Positions 1 to 9,031 of a stretch of 12,148 bases of DNA are shown piece after piece (within the stretch, counting starts at the first letter, position 1; the number at the start of each line of letters is the position of its first letter). The notes beneath the pieces were generated by a model. It was not told where the DNA came from and searched no databases. It was given only the letters and a program-made list of their open reading frames with translations. The DNA lies in contig CAUDNR010000215.1 in assembly GCA_958430865.1 (NCBI GenBank), positions 5,082-17,229 of the forward strand, in the 5' to 3' direction. This DNA comes from Entrophospora sp. SA101 (taxonomy: Eukaryota > Glomeromycota > Glomeromycetes > Entrophosporales > Entrophosporaceae). The translations under genes and the position numbers were made by a program.

Positions 1-760
1 TCATAAAATTACATGGTTTTACAAAAAAATTTCCAGTTGTTTTTACTAATGAACTTTAAAATTCAATATCTCAGTAATTAGTAAATAAAAAAAACCAATC
101 TATTTTTTATTTGAAAAAGGAATAGAGTGTCTTTTATTTAAAAAAAAATTTAAATTAATTATACTCAAAATTATAAAGTTACAGGACCAGTGACAAAACT
201 TTTCAAATGCCCCACGTATATTAATAAATTTAAAGTTGAAACTATATGTGTGTATATATACATATACATACATATATATATATATATATAATAATGAATA
301 ATTTTTACATTAATTTATAAACTTTCCCTAGCAAAATTCTATTCTTAATACGTAATAATATATAGAAAGCATACCTAAGTGACTGGGTTCTGTAATTACT
401 TGTAAAAAATAATTATTTGTTTCAATCAATACGAATGACAATTTTCTACACATGAGATCATAGAAACAAAAAAAAAACTAAGGTTGTGATTATCTACGGT
501 TTTATTAACAACCTGCCTCAAAAATTTTCATGAAATAGATGTATACTATAAAGAAACTATATATCAAATTTGGTGATGATTGCTAAACAACAAGGGCATT
601 AAACTGGGGTTTGAAAGTATTCAATTGTAAATTTTACTATGAAAAATTCGATGCCGATCATTAAAATTCACTATGTTTTTGCAGTAGAAATAAATTTGTG
701 ACATGTCCTACGACTGATATATTAATATACATTTGCTGACTAAATTCCTCACATTAAAAA
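1..760. other. Upstream non-coding flank
   Basis: This is very AT-rich sequence with no convincing coding stretch on either strand. It is the 5' flank of the cation transporter gene that starts at 761 and presumably holds its promoter and leader. The only notable structure is a TA/CATA microsatellite near 244-291. I see no tRNA or recognisable element in it. Confidence 0.6.
244..291. repeat. TA/CATA microsatellite
   Basis: A run of alternating pyrimidine-purine bases (TG, then TA with interspersed CATA units, then pure TA). It lies about 470 bp upstream of the first gene. It is simple-sequence DNA and no function is implied. Confidence 0.85.
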
Positions 761-2538
761 ATGGCTTTACCGTTACCCTCACCAGCAATTCTAGTTAATA
801 ATGATAATTCAAATGACCAAATAATTACGGAAACTACAATTGCACAATCTAGTGCAGTAAATGGCAGTACCCTTATGAATAGTAGCTCTACTTCAACATT
901 ATCGTTACGTATTTATTCTTCAACACCTCAACCAGTAAACTCAACATCGACCTCTGCACAGCCAATACCACCATCAAGTGATAAAGTAACAGCGGTTTTT
1001 GATTTTACTTCAACTGATCCGCTTTCTTTAGAAAATAGTCGAAAGTCTGAGGAAGAAATTAGAAAGAATAAGAAAAAAAAGATACAAAAATTTTATAGAG
1101 ATCAGAATGAACTCATTGATGAGCTATTAAGTCCAATTGAACAAAAGTCCAGTGCTAAATCATTAAAAAAACATAATTTAAAGGTGAAGAAATAACTTCC
1201 ACCATAATATGTAATATCTAATTATAATAACATTTTTATTCATTTTATAGTTGAAAATAGCAATATATGGATCGATGTTTGTGAATGTATGTTTATGTGC
1301 TTTACAATTATATGCTGCAATATCAACTAAATCGCTTGCATTGTTTGCAACTATGGTGGATTCTTGTATGGATTTATTGTCAAATGGTATTCTATTATTT
1401 ACTGGTAGAGCTGCTAATCGCAAAAATCTTTTAGTATATCCAACTGTAAATAAACATTATATATATATATGTATGATGTAAATTATTAAATTATATATTT
1501 TACATATGTAATTTATGTATTATAATTATTTATATTATAAAAAGGGAAAAGCGAAAATGGAAACAGCAGGAATTATTGTATTTTCATCACTTATGATAGC
1601 TTTATCAATTGAAATATCAATTGAAGCCATCAAAGCACTGATTAATCATGATAATCCTCCTGAAGTCTCAGAGATTGCCATAATTTGTATTGGATGTGCA
1701 TTAGGTAAGTGAGTGATGATTGCGGTGTTGGTGATATGTCAGTAATATATAATATATAAAAATCTAATAATACATATAATCTATTAATAATGTGAAATAT
1801 ATAAAATCTAATATACTACAACTATAATTGTGCCAATTAAAGGGGCAAAATTTATATTATTTTTATATTGTTATAGTTTACGAGATAATGCATCATCTCA
1901 AGCATTGGCACAAGATCATCGAAATGACTTGGTGATAAATAGTTTTGGATTAACCATGTCATTGTTATCAAGTAGAATCGAGTGGTGGATAGATCCTGCT
2001 GGTGCTATTACAATATCTTTGTTTATATTAAAAAGTTGGACTACTACAGCTTACGGTATTTTTTTTTTTTTGTAGAGAAGATAAAATTGATTTTTTATTT
2101 ATAAGGTGAAGTTTTATTATTATTATTTTATTAGAACAAATTCAATTAATTGTTGGTAAGAGTGCAAGTCGAGAGTTTTTACAACGTGCAACTTATATAG
2201 GTAAGAAAGAACAAAAATATGAATCAATAAAAAAGTATTATAATATAATAACCATTCATCTTCCTTCTTCTCTTTTAACACACCCTGATGTGTCTTTATC
2301 AGCGTTAACTCATCATGAAAAAATATTACAAGTCGATACTTGTAGAGCATACCATTCTGGCTACAAATTATTTGTTGAAATTGATATAGTGATGGATCGT
2401 GATACACCATTATGGGAAAGCCATGACGTTGGCGAGGGCCTACAAAACAAATTGGAGAAATTAGCTAATGTTGATAGAGCCTTTGTACATGTTGATTACG
2501 AGTCAAGTCATAAACCTGAACATCAAAAAGAAGAATAA
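761..2538 (+). CDS. Cation diffusion facilitator (CDF) transporter, manganese-type motifs, six exons
   Basis: Exons 761-1183, 1251-1445, 1545-1704, 1843-2055, 2135-2200 and 2303-2538 join through GT-AG introns of 67, 99, 138, 79 and 102 bp into a 430-residue protein ending in TAA. Residues 1-95 are Ser/Thr-rich and probably disordered. A basic stretch and the motif FYRDQNELIDELL (about 111-123) precede the membrane domain, as in related fungal and plant CDFs. About six membrane segments span residues 143-330. TM2 carries DSCMD (D178, D182) and TM5 carries DHRND (D284, D288). Paired DxxxD motifs mark the Mn-type CDF branch, whereas Zn-type members use HxxxD. IDPAGA (309-314) and a soluble C-terminal domain (about 335-415, with ILQVDTCRAYHSG) follow. 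The likely role is proton-coupled export or organelle loading of Mn2+ or a similar divalent metal. The substrate is inferred from the motifs only. The gene looks intact, and the start ATG follows an A-rich leader. Confidence 0.9.
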
Positions 2539-2970
2539 TTTTTTTAAAAAATAACTTTTTTTTTTTTTTTGAAAATTCATTAGTAACGAATAAATTAAAT
2601 ATACGAAAACATAAAATAATTTTTCCATGCATAATATAAATATATGATTGTTTTCATGTTTTCAAATATATTTATTTGAGTAAGAGTCTTACGATTACCA
2701 AGGTTTTTGTTTTTAGATCCCTCCCATAGGAAGATGAATGAAAGTGTTCAAAGAATTTAATTCTTTATTAACTCTTTAAATAGGATGCAATTGCTATATT
2801 TGTTATTGAGAATTATATTGATTCTTTTTAAAATCAAGATTGAAAGTGATTGTTGAACAAAGAATAATAATATTCTAAATCATAATAATTTTTCGCAATA
2901 ATAATGGTTTTTTTTACAAATAGTTAATTATCCTTTAAAAAAAGTCTATAATTGATAATGTGAAATCATC
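2539..2970. other. Intergenic region between two convergent genes
   Basis: This 432-bp AT-rich gap holds the 3' untranslated regions of the + strand transporter and the - strand RBM25 gene. A T15 run lies at 2556-2570. A + strand AATAAA lies at 2589-2594, and an AATAAA on the - strand (TTTATT at 2764-2769) lies about 200 bp past the RBM25 stop. No further gene is visible. Confidence 0.6.
2589..2594 (+). terminator. Candidate polyadenylation signal of the CDF gene
   Basis: AATAAA lies 51 bp after the TAA stop of the transporter, at a plausible distance for a 3'-end signal. In DNA this AT-rich the hexamer is common by chance, so the call is weak. Confidence 0.35.
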
Positions 2971-5512
2971 CTAGAAATTTTTTGATTTACTCTCTGTTTC
3001 AAAAATCAACATCCGCCATAATTTCATTACAAAGAGCTCTGATTCTTCATCTAATGTCTATTGAAAAAAACAATAGAATAATTAATTTCTTTTAAAAAAC
3101 AAGCAAACAAATAAATTCAAAATCTAAATACCATTTCCATTTCTTTTATTAATTGTGATGCAGATTTTTTACTACGAAGATGATCCATTACAAATGAAAC
3201 CAACTCATCTTCTTGCACACCAAGATATTCTACTATTTTTTTACTAACAAATGGCTTTAATTTCTTATCAATAATTGCCTATAAAATAAAAAACCAAATC
3301 AACAAATAATAATTAAATTTTTATTTTATTAGTTACAATTAATGAAGGTTAATCACCTCATCCAACTCTTCCCATTTAACATTCCATTTCCATAAACCTT
3401 CTTTATTAGTAGGAATAATTTCTACCAAATCTTTGATCTTTTTTCTTCTTTCCTCATTTTTCTTTTCATCATCATCATCATCATCGCTATACTCCAATGG
3501 AACCAAAACTCTATGTTTTCTCCTATGTTCACTCTCATCATCATCATCATAATATTCTTCATCCTCAGCTGGTGCAATAACAGCAGGACGACGTTTTGAA
3601 GAAATGTTCAGTGTGAGCTTAGCCTTAATATTATTGTTTTGTGAAACACTAGATGCTGCTATTAATGAGGAATCTTTTTTGGAAATTTCTTCAGCCTCCA
3701 TGGCTTTTATTTGTTGTCTCTTTTCTTCTTCAATTGTATGCTCCCATTCTAATCGACGTTTCTCTGCCTCAATCTCCTGTTGCTCTTTCTGCCTATCTTG
3801 TTCGTCCATAGCTAGTTCACGTGTTCTATATTGTTGTCTATGAAACCACCAACGAGATCTATGTGATACAAGTGATTAACTGTAAATCATATCATCAATT
3901 AACTGATTAATTCTTAAAACACCAGACGCAACTAACCTATCTCTATAATATTCTTCTTGTCCTGTTTCTGCCTCAATATCATCATCCAATTCAGACAATT
4001 TTCTTGCCATTAATTCACGATCACGTATTTGTTTTTCTCGAATATTTAACTCACGTTCTGAATCACGCTCTCTATTTCCTGCAATAATTTCCTCTCTATG
4101 TTGCCAACGACGTTCCCTCTAGAATAACAATAAAATAACAATAAATTATGTATATATGTAGAAGATTCACGTCTTCAAATAATAATAATAATAATAATAA
4201 TAATGATAATAATCTTACTTCTTTAAAAGCCATTTCCATTTCAGTTTTCCTTTTTGCCTGTCTTCTTTGTTCCTCTTCTTCATCGTCAAGAATATATGAC
4301 TCACGCCTTGACTCTTTAGCAGGAACAAAATTAATAGGTTGGTTATGATATGAACGTTCTTTGTTCTCCCTATGTTCTCTATCATGAGAAGAACGTTCTT
4401 TAGATTGTTCAGCTTTTGCACGTCTATTTGAGCGTTCCTCTTCTTCGCGTTGACGCTCCCGCTCTCTTGCAGCTGCACGTTCTCTGAAAAATGCTATCTC
4501 TCTATAAATGAGATCTTTTTGTTCTGGTGGTAAATCTGATGGCAAATCTGTTTCTTCATTTTTTTCTGTTGATTCAATAGGGTTTTTTTGTTCAATAAAT
4601 TGTGAAGATTTTATATTATTATTGCTATTGTTATTATCATTAATATTATCTAGTTGTGGTGGTGGTGAAACTGGTTTTTCTTTTACCTCTTGAGGTGGCT
4701 TGGTCATTTCCTCTACCACATTTATAACAGCAAGTAATGCATTTTTATCAAGTTCAGTATCATGCTGTATATAAACGTGTTTATAATAATTAGCATTTGT
4801 TTTCAGTTTATAAATTAATATATTTTAAAAAACAAACCACTGTTCTTGGTCTTGATGCTTCATATTGATCCAAATATTTTCTAGTGTTTTCATCAACTTT
4901 AACCTATAAACACATACATGTTCATAATAATCCAAATTGTTAAAATTGACATAATTTTGTTTTCTTTTTTTTTAAAATAAAGAAAAAACTTACTATTAAT
5001 TTTTTTTTGGTAGCACCTTCTTCCAATGCAGGTAATATAACTCCTTTATCTTTTTTATCATCACCTCCAAGAACACGTAAAGCTCGTAAAACACTATCAG
5101 CGTCTGTATATTCAGCAAAACCAAAACCTTTGGGGTTTCCTGATTGATCTTTGACACGTTTCCAAGATTTTAGTGTACCACAAGTCTTTAAAATTTTTCA
5201 TCAATGTATATATATATATGCATATTTAATTATTTTTATGAAAATGATCGATAATACAAAAATTTTTAAAATTTAAAAGATCAGCTATTATGTTAAAAAA
5301 ATTTGCACACCTTTTTTTTTTAAAAAAAAAAAAAGAATTATTTCCCAAGTAAATCATATCAAATTTTTAAAAATTTTGAATTTAAATTCTCAAAAGTTAT
5401 CTGTCAAAGAAAATCTTTAGCGACTAAATTGCAGGTATATATGTGTGTATTGATGGCCTTTATAATAAAGGAATATGATCAAACCTCCTAGTACATTGTT
5501 CCTCTAATAGCC

Positions 5513-5544
<32 letters not shown>

Positions 5545-6081
5545 CGTGTGCGTGTTCAAACAAGGTATTTTTTCCCTTTAATTTCATACAGATTTTTGAT
5601 TTTTTTTAAAGTATCATCAACTTTTGTTGACATAATGTCAATCAATATATATACGTATAATATTTTTTCTTGCTCCCAACCAAATCTAATATAATTCATG
5701 AAACAATACCTTTAAAATTTTTTCCATCCAATCATCAATAACACCGGCGGATATCCCACCAATAAATAGTGTTGTTAATTTTTCTACTTCCGATCCTGGA
5801 GTGGCAGCCATATGACCTGTATTTCCACTAATTTGCATATGTCCATAATTTGGTCTATAATTTGGTCGAATGTAATTTGGTCTTGTGGATTGTTGATGTA
5901 CATAAGATTGATTAGCTGGCGAAATAAAAGATTGACGTTCGTATGGCGGTCGGTATTGATCTATTAAGTTTTAAATTTTGAAATAAAGCATAAAGCTCCT
6001 TTTTTTATTTTTACTATATTATTATTCTGCAAATAATAGAAAATAATAGTTACTGTAAGTTGGTGGTCTGAATGGATCCAT
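2971..6081 (-). CDS. RBM25: RBM25-like splicing factor (RRM + RE/RD-rich region + PWI domain), nine exons
   Basis: Read on the minus strand, exons are 6081-6054, 5960-5710, 5185-4994, 4903-4838, 4764-4219, 4118-3937, 3858-3357, 3278-3132 and 3057-2971. All introns are GT-AG and the product is 666 residues ending in TAG. Residues 1-70 are Tyr/Pro/Gln-rich. The RRM follows, with RNP2-like LFIGGI (74-79) and RNP1-like KGFGFAEY (112-119), and CGTLKSWKRV as in RBM25. DLIYREIAFFRERAAA leads a long Arg/Glu-rich stretch, probably coiled coil. Acidic D-runs occur in exon 7. The C-terminal PWI domain (about 578-660) shows KPFVSKKIVEYLG and LFVMKLWRMLIFETES. Human RBM25 is longer (about 840 residues) with the same order. 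RBM25, like yeast Snu71, associates with U1 snRNP in 5' splice-site choice. It acts in the nucleus. The gene converges on the CDF gene. The only uncertain join is the exon 4 end (4838 versus 4841). Confidence 0.92.
4178..4204. repeat. (AAT)n microsatellite in RBM25 intron 5
   Basis: About nine AAT units lie inside the 100-bp intron 4218-4119. On the transcribed strand this reads as an ATT run between the 5' splice site and the CTAG acceptor, which may serve as part of a U-rich tract. Confidence 0.8.
5186..5709 (-). other. Oversized RBM25 intron 2 with simple repeats
   Basis: This intron is 524 bp, while the other RBM25 introns are about 73-100 bp. The donor is GTATTG after codon 93 and the acceptor ends AAAG before ACTTGTGG. 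It splits the RRM between LKILK-type helix 1 and the CGTLKSWKRV strand. It holds a T10/A13 block (5312-5334), the palindrome CCTTTATAATAAAGG near 5457, and a TA then TG/CG microsatellite (5513-5554). I saw no reading frame or snoRNA boxes inside it. Confidence 0.75.
5513..5554. repeat. (TA)n-(TG)n/(CG) compound microsatellite
   Basis: A TA run passes directly into TG repeats with two CG interruptions, all within the large RBM25 intron. Such alternating purine-pyrimidine tracts mutate quickly in length and can adopt Z-form DNA. Confidence 0.85.
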
Positions 6082-6172
6082 GATTATTATGGATTTTAGA
6101 ATTATAAAAAAATTTTTTTGTTTATAAAATTCACAGTCACACAACATAGTATGTTTGTGTAACACATTCTAT

Positions 6173-6177
6173 AAAAA
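6173..6177 (-). terminator. RNA polymerase III terminator of tRNA-Ser
   Basis: On the minus strand a T5 run lies 15 bases after the last base of the tRNA. It is the first run of four or more T there, as expected for Pol III termination. Confidence 0.75.
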
Positions 6178-6192
6178 TATCCCAATTTATCT

Positions 6193-6274
6193 CGTCGCCT
6201 GCAGGATTCGAACCTGCGCGTCCAATGGACAATGGCTTAGCAGGCCACCGCGTTAACCACTCCGCCAAAGCGAC
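6193..6274 (-). tRNA. tRNA-Ser (anticodon GCT), intronless
   Basis: This 82-nt minus-strand gene folds into a full class II cloverleaf. The acceptor GTCGCTT pairs with AGGCGAC, with discriminator G. The D stem is GCG/CGC. The anticodon stem GTGGC/GCCAT encloses loop CTGCTAA, so the anticodon is GCT, reading AGC and AGT serine codons. The variable arm is long, with a 5-bp stem TGTCC/GGACG, as serine tRNAs require. The T arm is GCAGG-TTCGAAT-CCTGC. Internal promoter boxes are intact: A-box TGGCGGAGTGG and B-box GGTTCGAATCC. CCA is not encoded, as in eukaryotes, and there is no intron. It lies 111 bp upstream of the RBM25 start codon on the same strand. Confidence 0.97.
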
Positions 6275-6281
6275 TAGTTTT

Positions 6282-7118
6282 GCTTAAATTAGACGAATAA
6301 ATTCATTAAAAAGTTTATAAACATTCCAATGTTCAATTGTGCAACATTGACGATCTGCAATGCATGTCCAATAAAGTATTCCTGTTGGAATATGGAATTT
6401 CTAAATACTGTAATGATAGTCAAAAATGATTGGCTGATTTTATGCAGATCTTTTCTTTGAAAAAATAAAAATAATGCTTTTTATGAAGAAAACTTGGCAA
6501 AGGCTTTATTAAATGGTCATATAACCTCCAAAATTATGTATTATATTTATTTTTAACTGCTTTACAAGTCTATCAAAAAATAATCAATAGCTTCAAATTA
6601 TAATTATAAAATTACCATAAAAACTCAATAACCTTTTTCATAATACTGATGAAATGTTTGAGTTATCATTCATCAGGAATCTTGTTATTAAAATTAATAA
6701 AATTAATAAATAGTATCATGAAATATAAAGCTTTTTGGATATAAATAAAGTCTATGCCAAATTTTGTATGTGTGTTTATATATATATATTTACTTCTTTA
6801 CCTGCTTATCTAACATTCATTCGTTGTTTGTGAGTCAGGGAACTGTATAATTCTCACATAAAATAGTCTTTGACTGCAATCAACTACTAAACCCAGTGTA
6901 ATTGATTCCTAGCCCTTCTAATGATTAATGGTCTGGCTAACCTTTAATTATTAGTTGGGACCCCTTATAATTATTAACATATTGCCAAAGGGATGCCTTT
7001 GAAATATAAATGGATACATTAACTTAAGGACCTTTTACCCAGGCTTCGGGTTGTAAGTTATTGGCTGTAAATCAGAGGTTCTAGGAAAACTAGACATGTG
7101 CTATAGGTAGGCTATCTA
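6282..7118. other. Intergenic region; AT-rich half and a GC-richer repeat-like half
   Basis: From 6282 to about 6835 I find only AT-rich non-coding sequence. From about 6836 to 7118 the composition becomes clearly less AT-rich, with no open frame. A segment near 7040-7095 includes GGCTGTAAATCAGAGG, which resembles the anticodon and variable portion of a tRNA-Tyr. It could be a SINE-like or retroelement leader fragment. No matching A-box or clean B-box was found, so it is left unassigned. Confidence 0.45.
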
Positions 7119-7419
7119 GTAGTGCTCCATGTTGAAATCCAAAAAAGGAAACAAAATGGTTGTAAAGGTGGTTGCAACCAGTAGTTGCAATCATTTTTAT
7201 ATGATACAAAGATGGTAGCAACCATCATCAAAAGTTGCAGCCAGTATCCTTAGGTGCTGTATTAAGCAGAACTTAGGCCTTTTATTGGTACAGTGTATAG
7301 ATGCTGGTCACAATTCTTGGTGATGGTTGCAACCATATTTGCGACATATAAAAATGGTTTGTGACACCTGGTTGTGACCACTTTGGTTTCCTTTTTTGGA
7401 TCGTGACATGGAACACTAA
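7119..7419. mobile_element. Fold-back (MITE-like) element, about 301 bp
   Basis: The two halves are inverted, imperfect copies of one another across nearly their whole length, meeting near 7269. Both outer ends read TAGTGYTCCATGT inward. Just inside, ATCCAAAAAAGGAAAC is identical in both arms. The arms contain several variants of GGTTGCAACC, itself a perfect palindrome, with exact copies at 7170-7179 and 7325-7334. No transposase is encoded, so it is non-autonomous. CTA at 7116-7118 and 7420-7422 could be a 3-bp target duplication, but that is weak. It lies directly against the start of the Gag relic and may have removed its first codons. Confidence 0.75.
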
Positions 7420-7430
7420 CTAATATATAT

Positions 7431-7973
7431 GACAATACTGCTGTAAATACTAGAAATGCTCTTCAAAATTTGACTATGGTGCAAATGAATGGTACTAATA
7501 GTTTTAGACCACATTCTTCAGGATTTGTTTTTGCAAATCATCCTGTAAATAATGCAGATATATACTAGCTAAAATGGTGCCACATCAAGCTTTTGAAGAA
7601 GATTGGACTAATACTGGTGGAGAACCTACAGATGAGCCACCTAGATTGGCTGAAATAATGGCACTGTTCCTATAATATTACCTGGAATTCATCTTGGCCA
7701 AGCTATTTTTTATCTTAAAAATCAATATCCTACAGTATTAGAAGAAAGACACAAAGTACAATTTGGTAATCTTGATCAAGGTAATGATCCAGTTAAAACT
7801 TTCTATGAAAAAGTAAAAAAATACAGTAATTTACTAAATTTCAGTGATGAAGTAATCAACCATCAATTCTTTAGGGGGCTATCACCAGACAATCAGGTTG
7901 AAGTAGAACGAATTGGTTCTGAAAAAGCTGTAAGTGAATTATTTAAAAATTTAGAGAGTTGAAAAATGAAAAT
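7431..7973 (+). pseudogene. Gag-like capsid region of a retroelement, 5' part, frameshifted
   Basis: Translation is continuous only if two frame changes are allowed. The first frame (7431-7565) ends at TAG 7566-7568 beside a TA run, the second (7565-7672) ends at TAA 7673-7675, and the third (7660-7959) ends at TGA 7960-7962. The third holds the most telling segment: FYEKVKKYSNLLNFSDE and FFRGLSPDN followed by EVERIG. This is the pattern of Ty3-type Gag capsid C-terminal domains: a charged helix, then a short helix ending FlrGLsp. No initiator Met is in frame near the 5' end, which abuts the fold-back element. The reading is cut at 7973 by an inserted element and resumes at 8505. It is a dead relic. 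The family call rests on the motif pattern, not on a search. Confidence 0.7.
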
Positions 7974-8496
7974 CAGCAGTTGTATCTGCTGAATGGTATT
8001 CACCAATTATTCACCAATTATCCAGTTAATTGGGTATTGAAAATTTTTCATTGATTAATTAATCAGGTGTTGAAAATTTCCACCAAATAATTGGTGAATA
8101 ATCAGTGGTACAGAATATCCACGTAATTAATTTTATCACTATTACATTCTTTAATGACAGCCAAATGAACAAAATTGAACCCATTATTATTTGAAAGAGT
8201 TGTACATCCGGAAAATATAAAAAAATTTTACATGTGTCAATTGTAAGTTTAATAATAAAAAAGTGTAAAACTTACGTCGGCATCGTAAGATTTATCCAAG
8301 TTTACACTATTTTCCTGATGAATAAAAAAATTTTTTTTTAAATAAATTTAATATTTAACAGATATTCAGTGAATATTCAGTGAATAACCAATTATCTGGG
8401 TGTTGAATTCTATTGACTGACCAATTATCCAAATGTTGAGTTTTATTGATTGACTAATTGCTCAAACACCCAGATAATCAACAGATACAACCACTA
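7974..8496. mobile_element. hAT-like non-autonomous element (523 bp) inserted in the Gag relic
   Basis: The left end reads CAGCAGTTGTATCTGCTGA. The right end, read inward, is TAGTGGTTGTATCTGTTGA. They match at 15 of 19 positions and all four differences are transitions. Both arms then carry an 11-bp tandem duplication: ATTCACCAATT twice at 7998-8019 and ATATTCAGTGA twice at 8362-8383, the latter inverted relative to the former. Recurrent CCAATTATCYRG motifs also lie in both arms. Subterminal motif clusters of this kind are typical of hAT transposase-binding ends. No transposase remains. The central 8102-8320 may hold a scrap of host coding sequence. Confidence 0.75.
8102..8209 (-). pseudogene. 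Possible ankyrin-repeat-like coding scrap inside the hAT-like element
   Basis: The minus strand reads 35 codons to a TGA, including NNNGFNFVHLAVIKEC. The core resembles the ankyrin consensus GxTPLHLA, with NF replacing TP. A second short minus-strand frame near 8320-8276 ends just before a GTAAGT that could be a donor site, but no good acceptor lies between the two. One partial motif in AT-rich DNA is weak evidence. It may be chance. Confidence 0.2.
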
Positions 8497-8504
8497 ACAA
8501 AAAT

Positions 8505-9031
8505 CTGAAATGAGATTGGGTGTATCAAAGAGAACTGGAGCTACTGACCATCAAGCTCAAATACAACCTACATATCAATTGTCAGAATCATATAAACCAA
8601 GTCCTTCTGGATTTTGCAAAAATTCCAACAGCACCATATCAAAAAATGATGATTTGCAAATAGCCTGAGAATCTGCAAAAAATACTACTGATGAAATTCT
8701 TAATAAGTCTGCAACTTCAAGCAATAAAATAGTTGATTCTCCTGAAATTACTAAGGCAGAAAAAATACACAAACTTCTTGATAATTATAAAGCTTCATTA
8801 GATGAAATGGACTTAAATTACAAATCCAATATTAATAGAATAGTGAATAGAATTGCTGAAAGACTTGAGCAAAGGAGACTTGATAAGGAAATTGCTAGTA
8901 TTTCTGGTGGAATTAATACTCTAAATATTAACAATCCTGTTCCTGGTCCTATAGATACTTCTAATTTGATACATGAAATTGCAACTGATGATGATGAATA
9001 TACTCTCCGATTTGTTCGAAAAAAAAAGTAA
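8505..9031 (+). pseudogene. Gag-like region, 3' part, with in-frame TGA
   Basis: The frame through ATG 8510 runs to TAA 9029-9031 with one internal TGA at 8666-8668. It continues the Gag relic after the inserted element. It opens with EMRLGVSKRTGA, then a polar Ser/Asn-rich linker, then a long charged helical region (about 8757-8907, ERLEQRRLDKEIAS). It ends in acidic DDDE and a basic tail. No CCHC zinc knuckle is present, although some retroelement Gags have one. An 8807-9031 piece is open by itself, but an independent gene is unlikely because the flanking frame continues without interruption upstream to the TGA. Confidence 0.6.

Larger units (their letters stand above)
7966..8504. repeat. 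Degenerate 8-bp target-site duplication flanking the inserted element
   Basis: ATGAAAAT (7966-7973) precedes and ACAAAAAT (8497-8504) follows the inverted-repeat element, matching at 6 of 8 positions. Dropping the element and one copy leaves Gag coding on both sides within one frame change, which supports this as the insertion site. Eight-base duplications are characteristic of hAT transposons. Confidence 0.55.

Noticed and set aside
4215..4478. Second minus-strand frame within RBM25 exon 5
   Set aside because: It overlaps the true frame and shows no domain. The RE-rich frame joins cleanly to both neighbouring exons.
3604..4693. Open frames on the + strand (3604-3843, 4148-4348, 4508-4693) rich in Ser, Cys and Leu
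   Set aside because: They are antisense shadows of the Glu/Lys/Asp-rich RBM25 exons. The minus-strand reading has clear domain homology and consistent splice sites.
7119..8400. CRISPR-like array suggested by repeated short motifs
   Set aside because: Repeats are variable, palindromic and unevenly spaced within fold-back arms, and the DNA is eukaryotic.
8575..8772. Minus-strand 65-residue frame opposite the Gag relic
   Set aside because: It is antisense to the linker part of the Gag reading, with no motif and no neighbouring signal.
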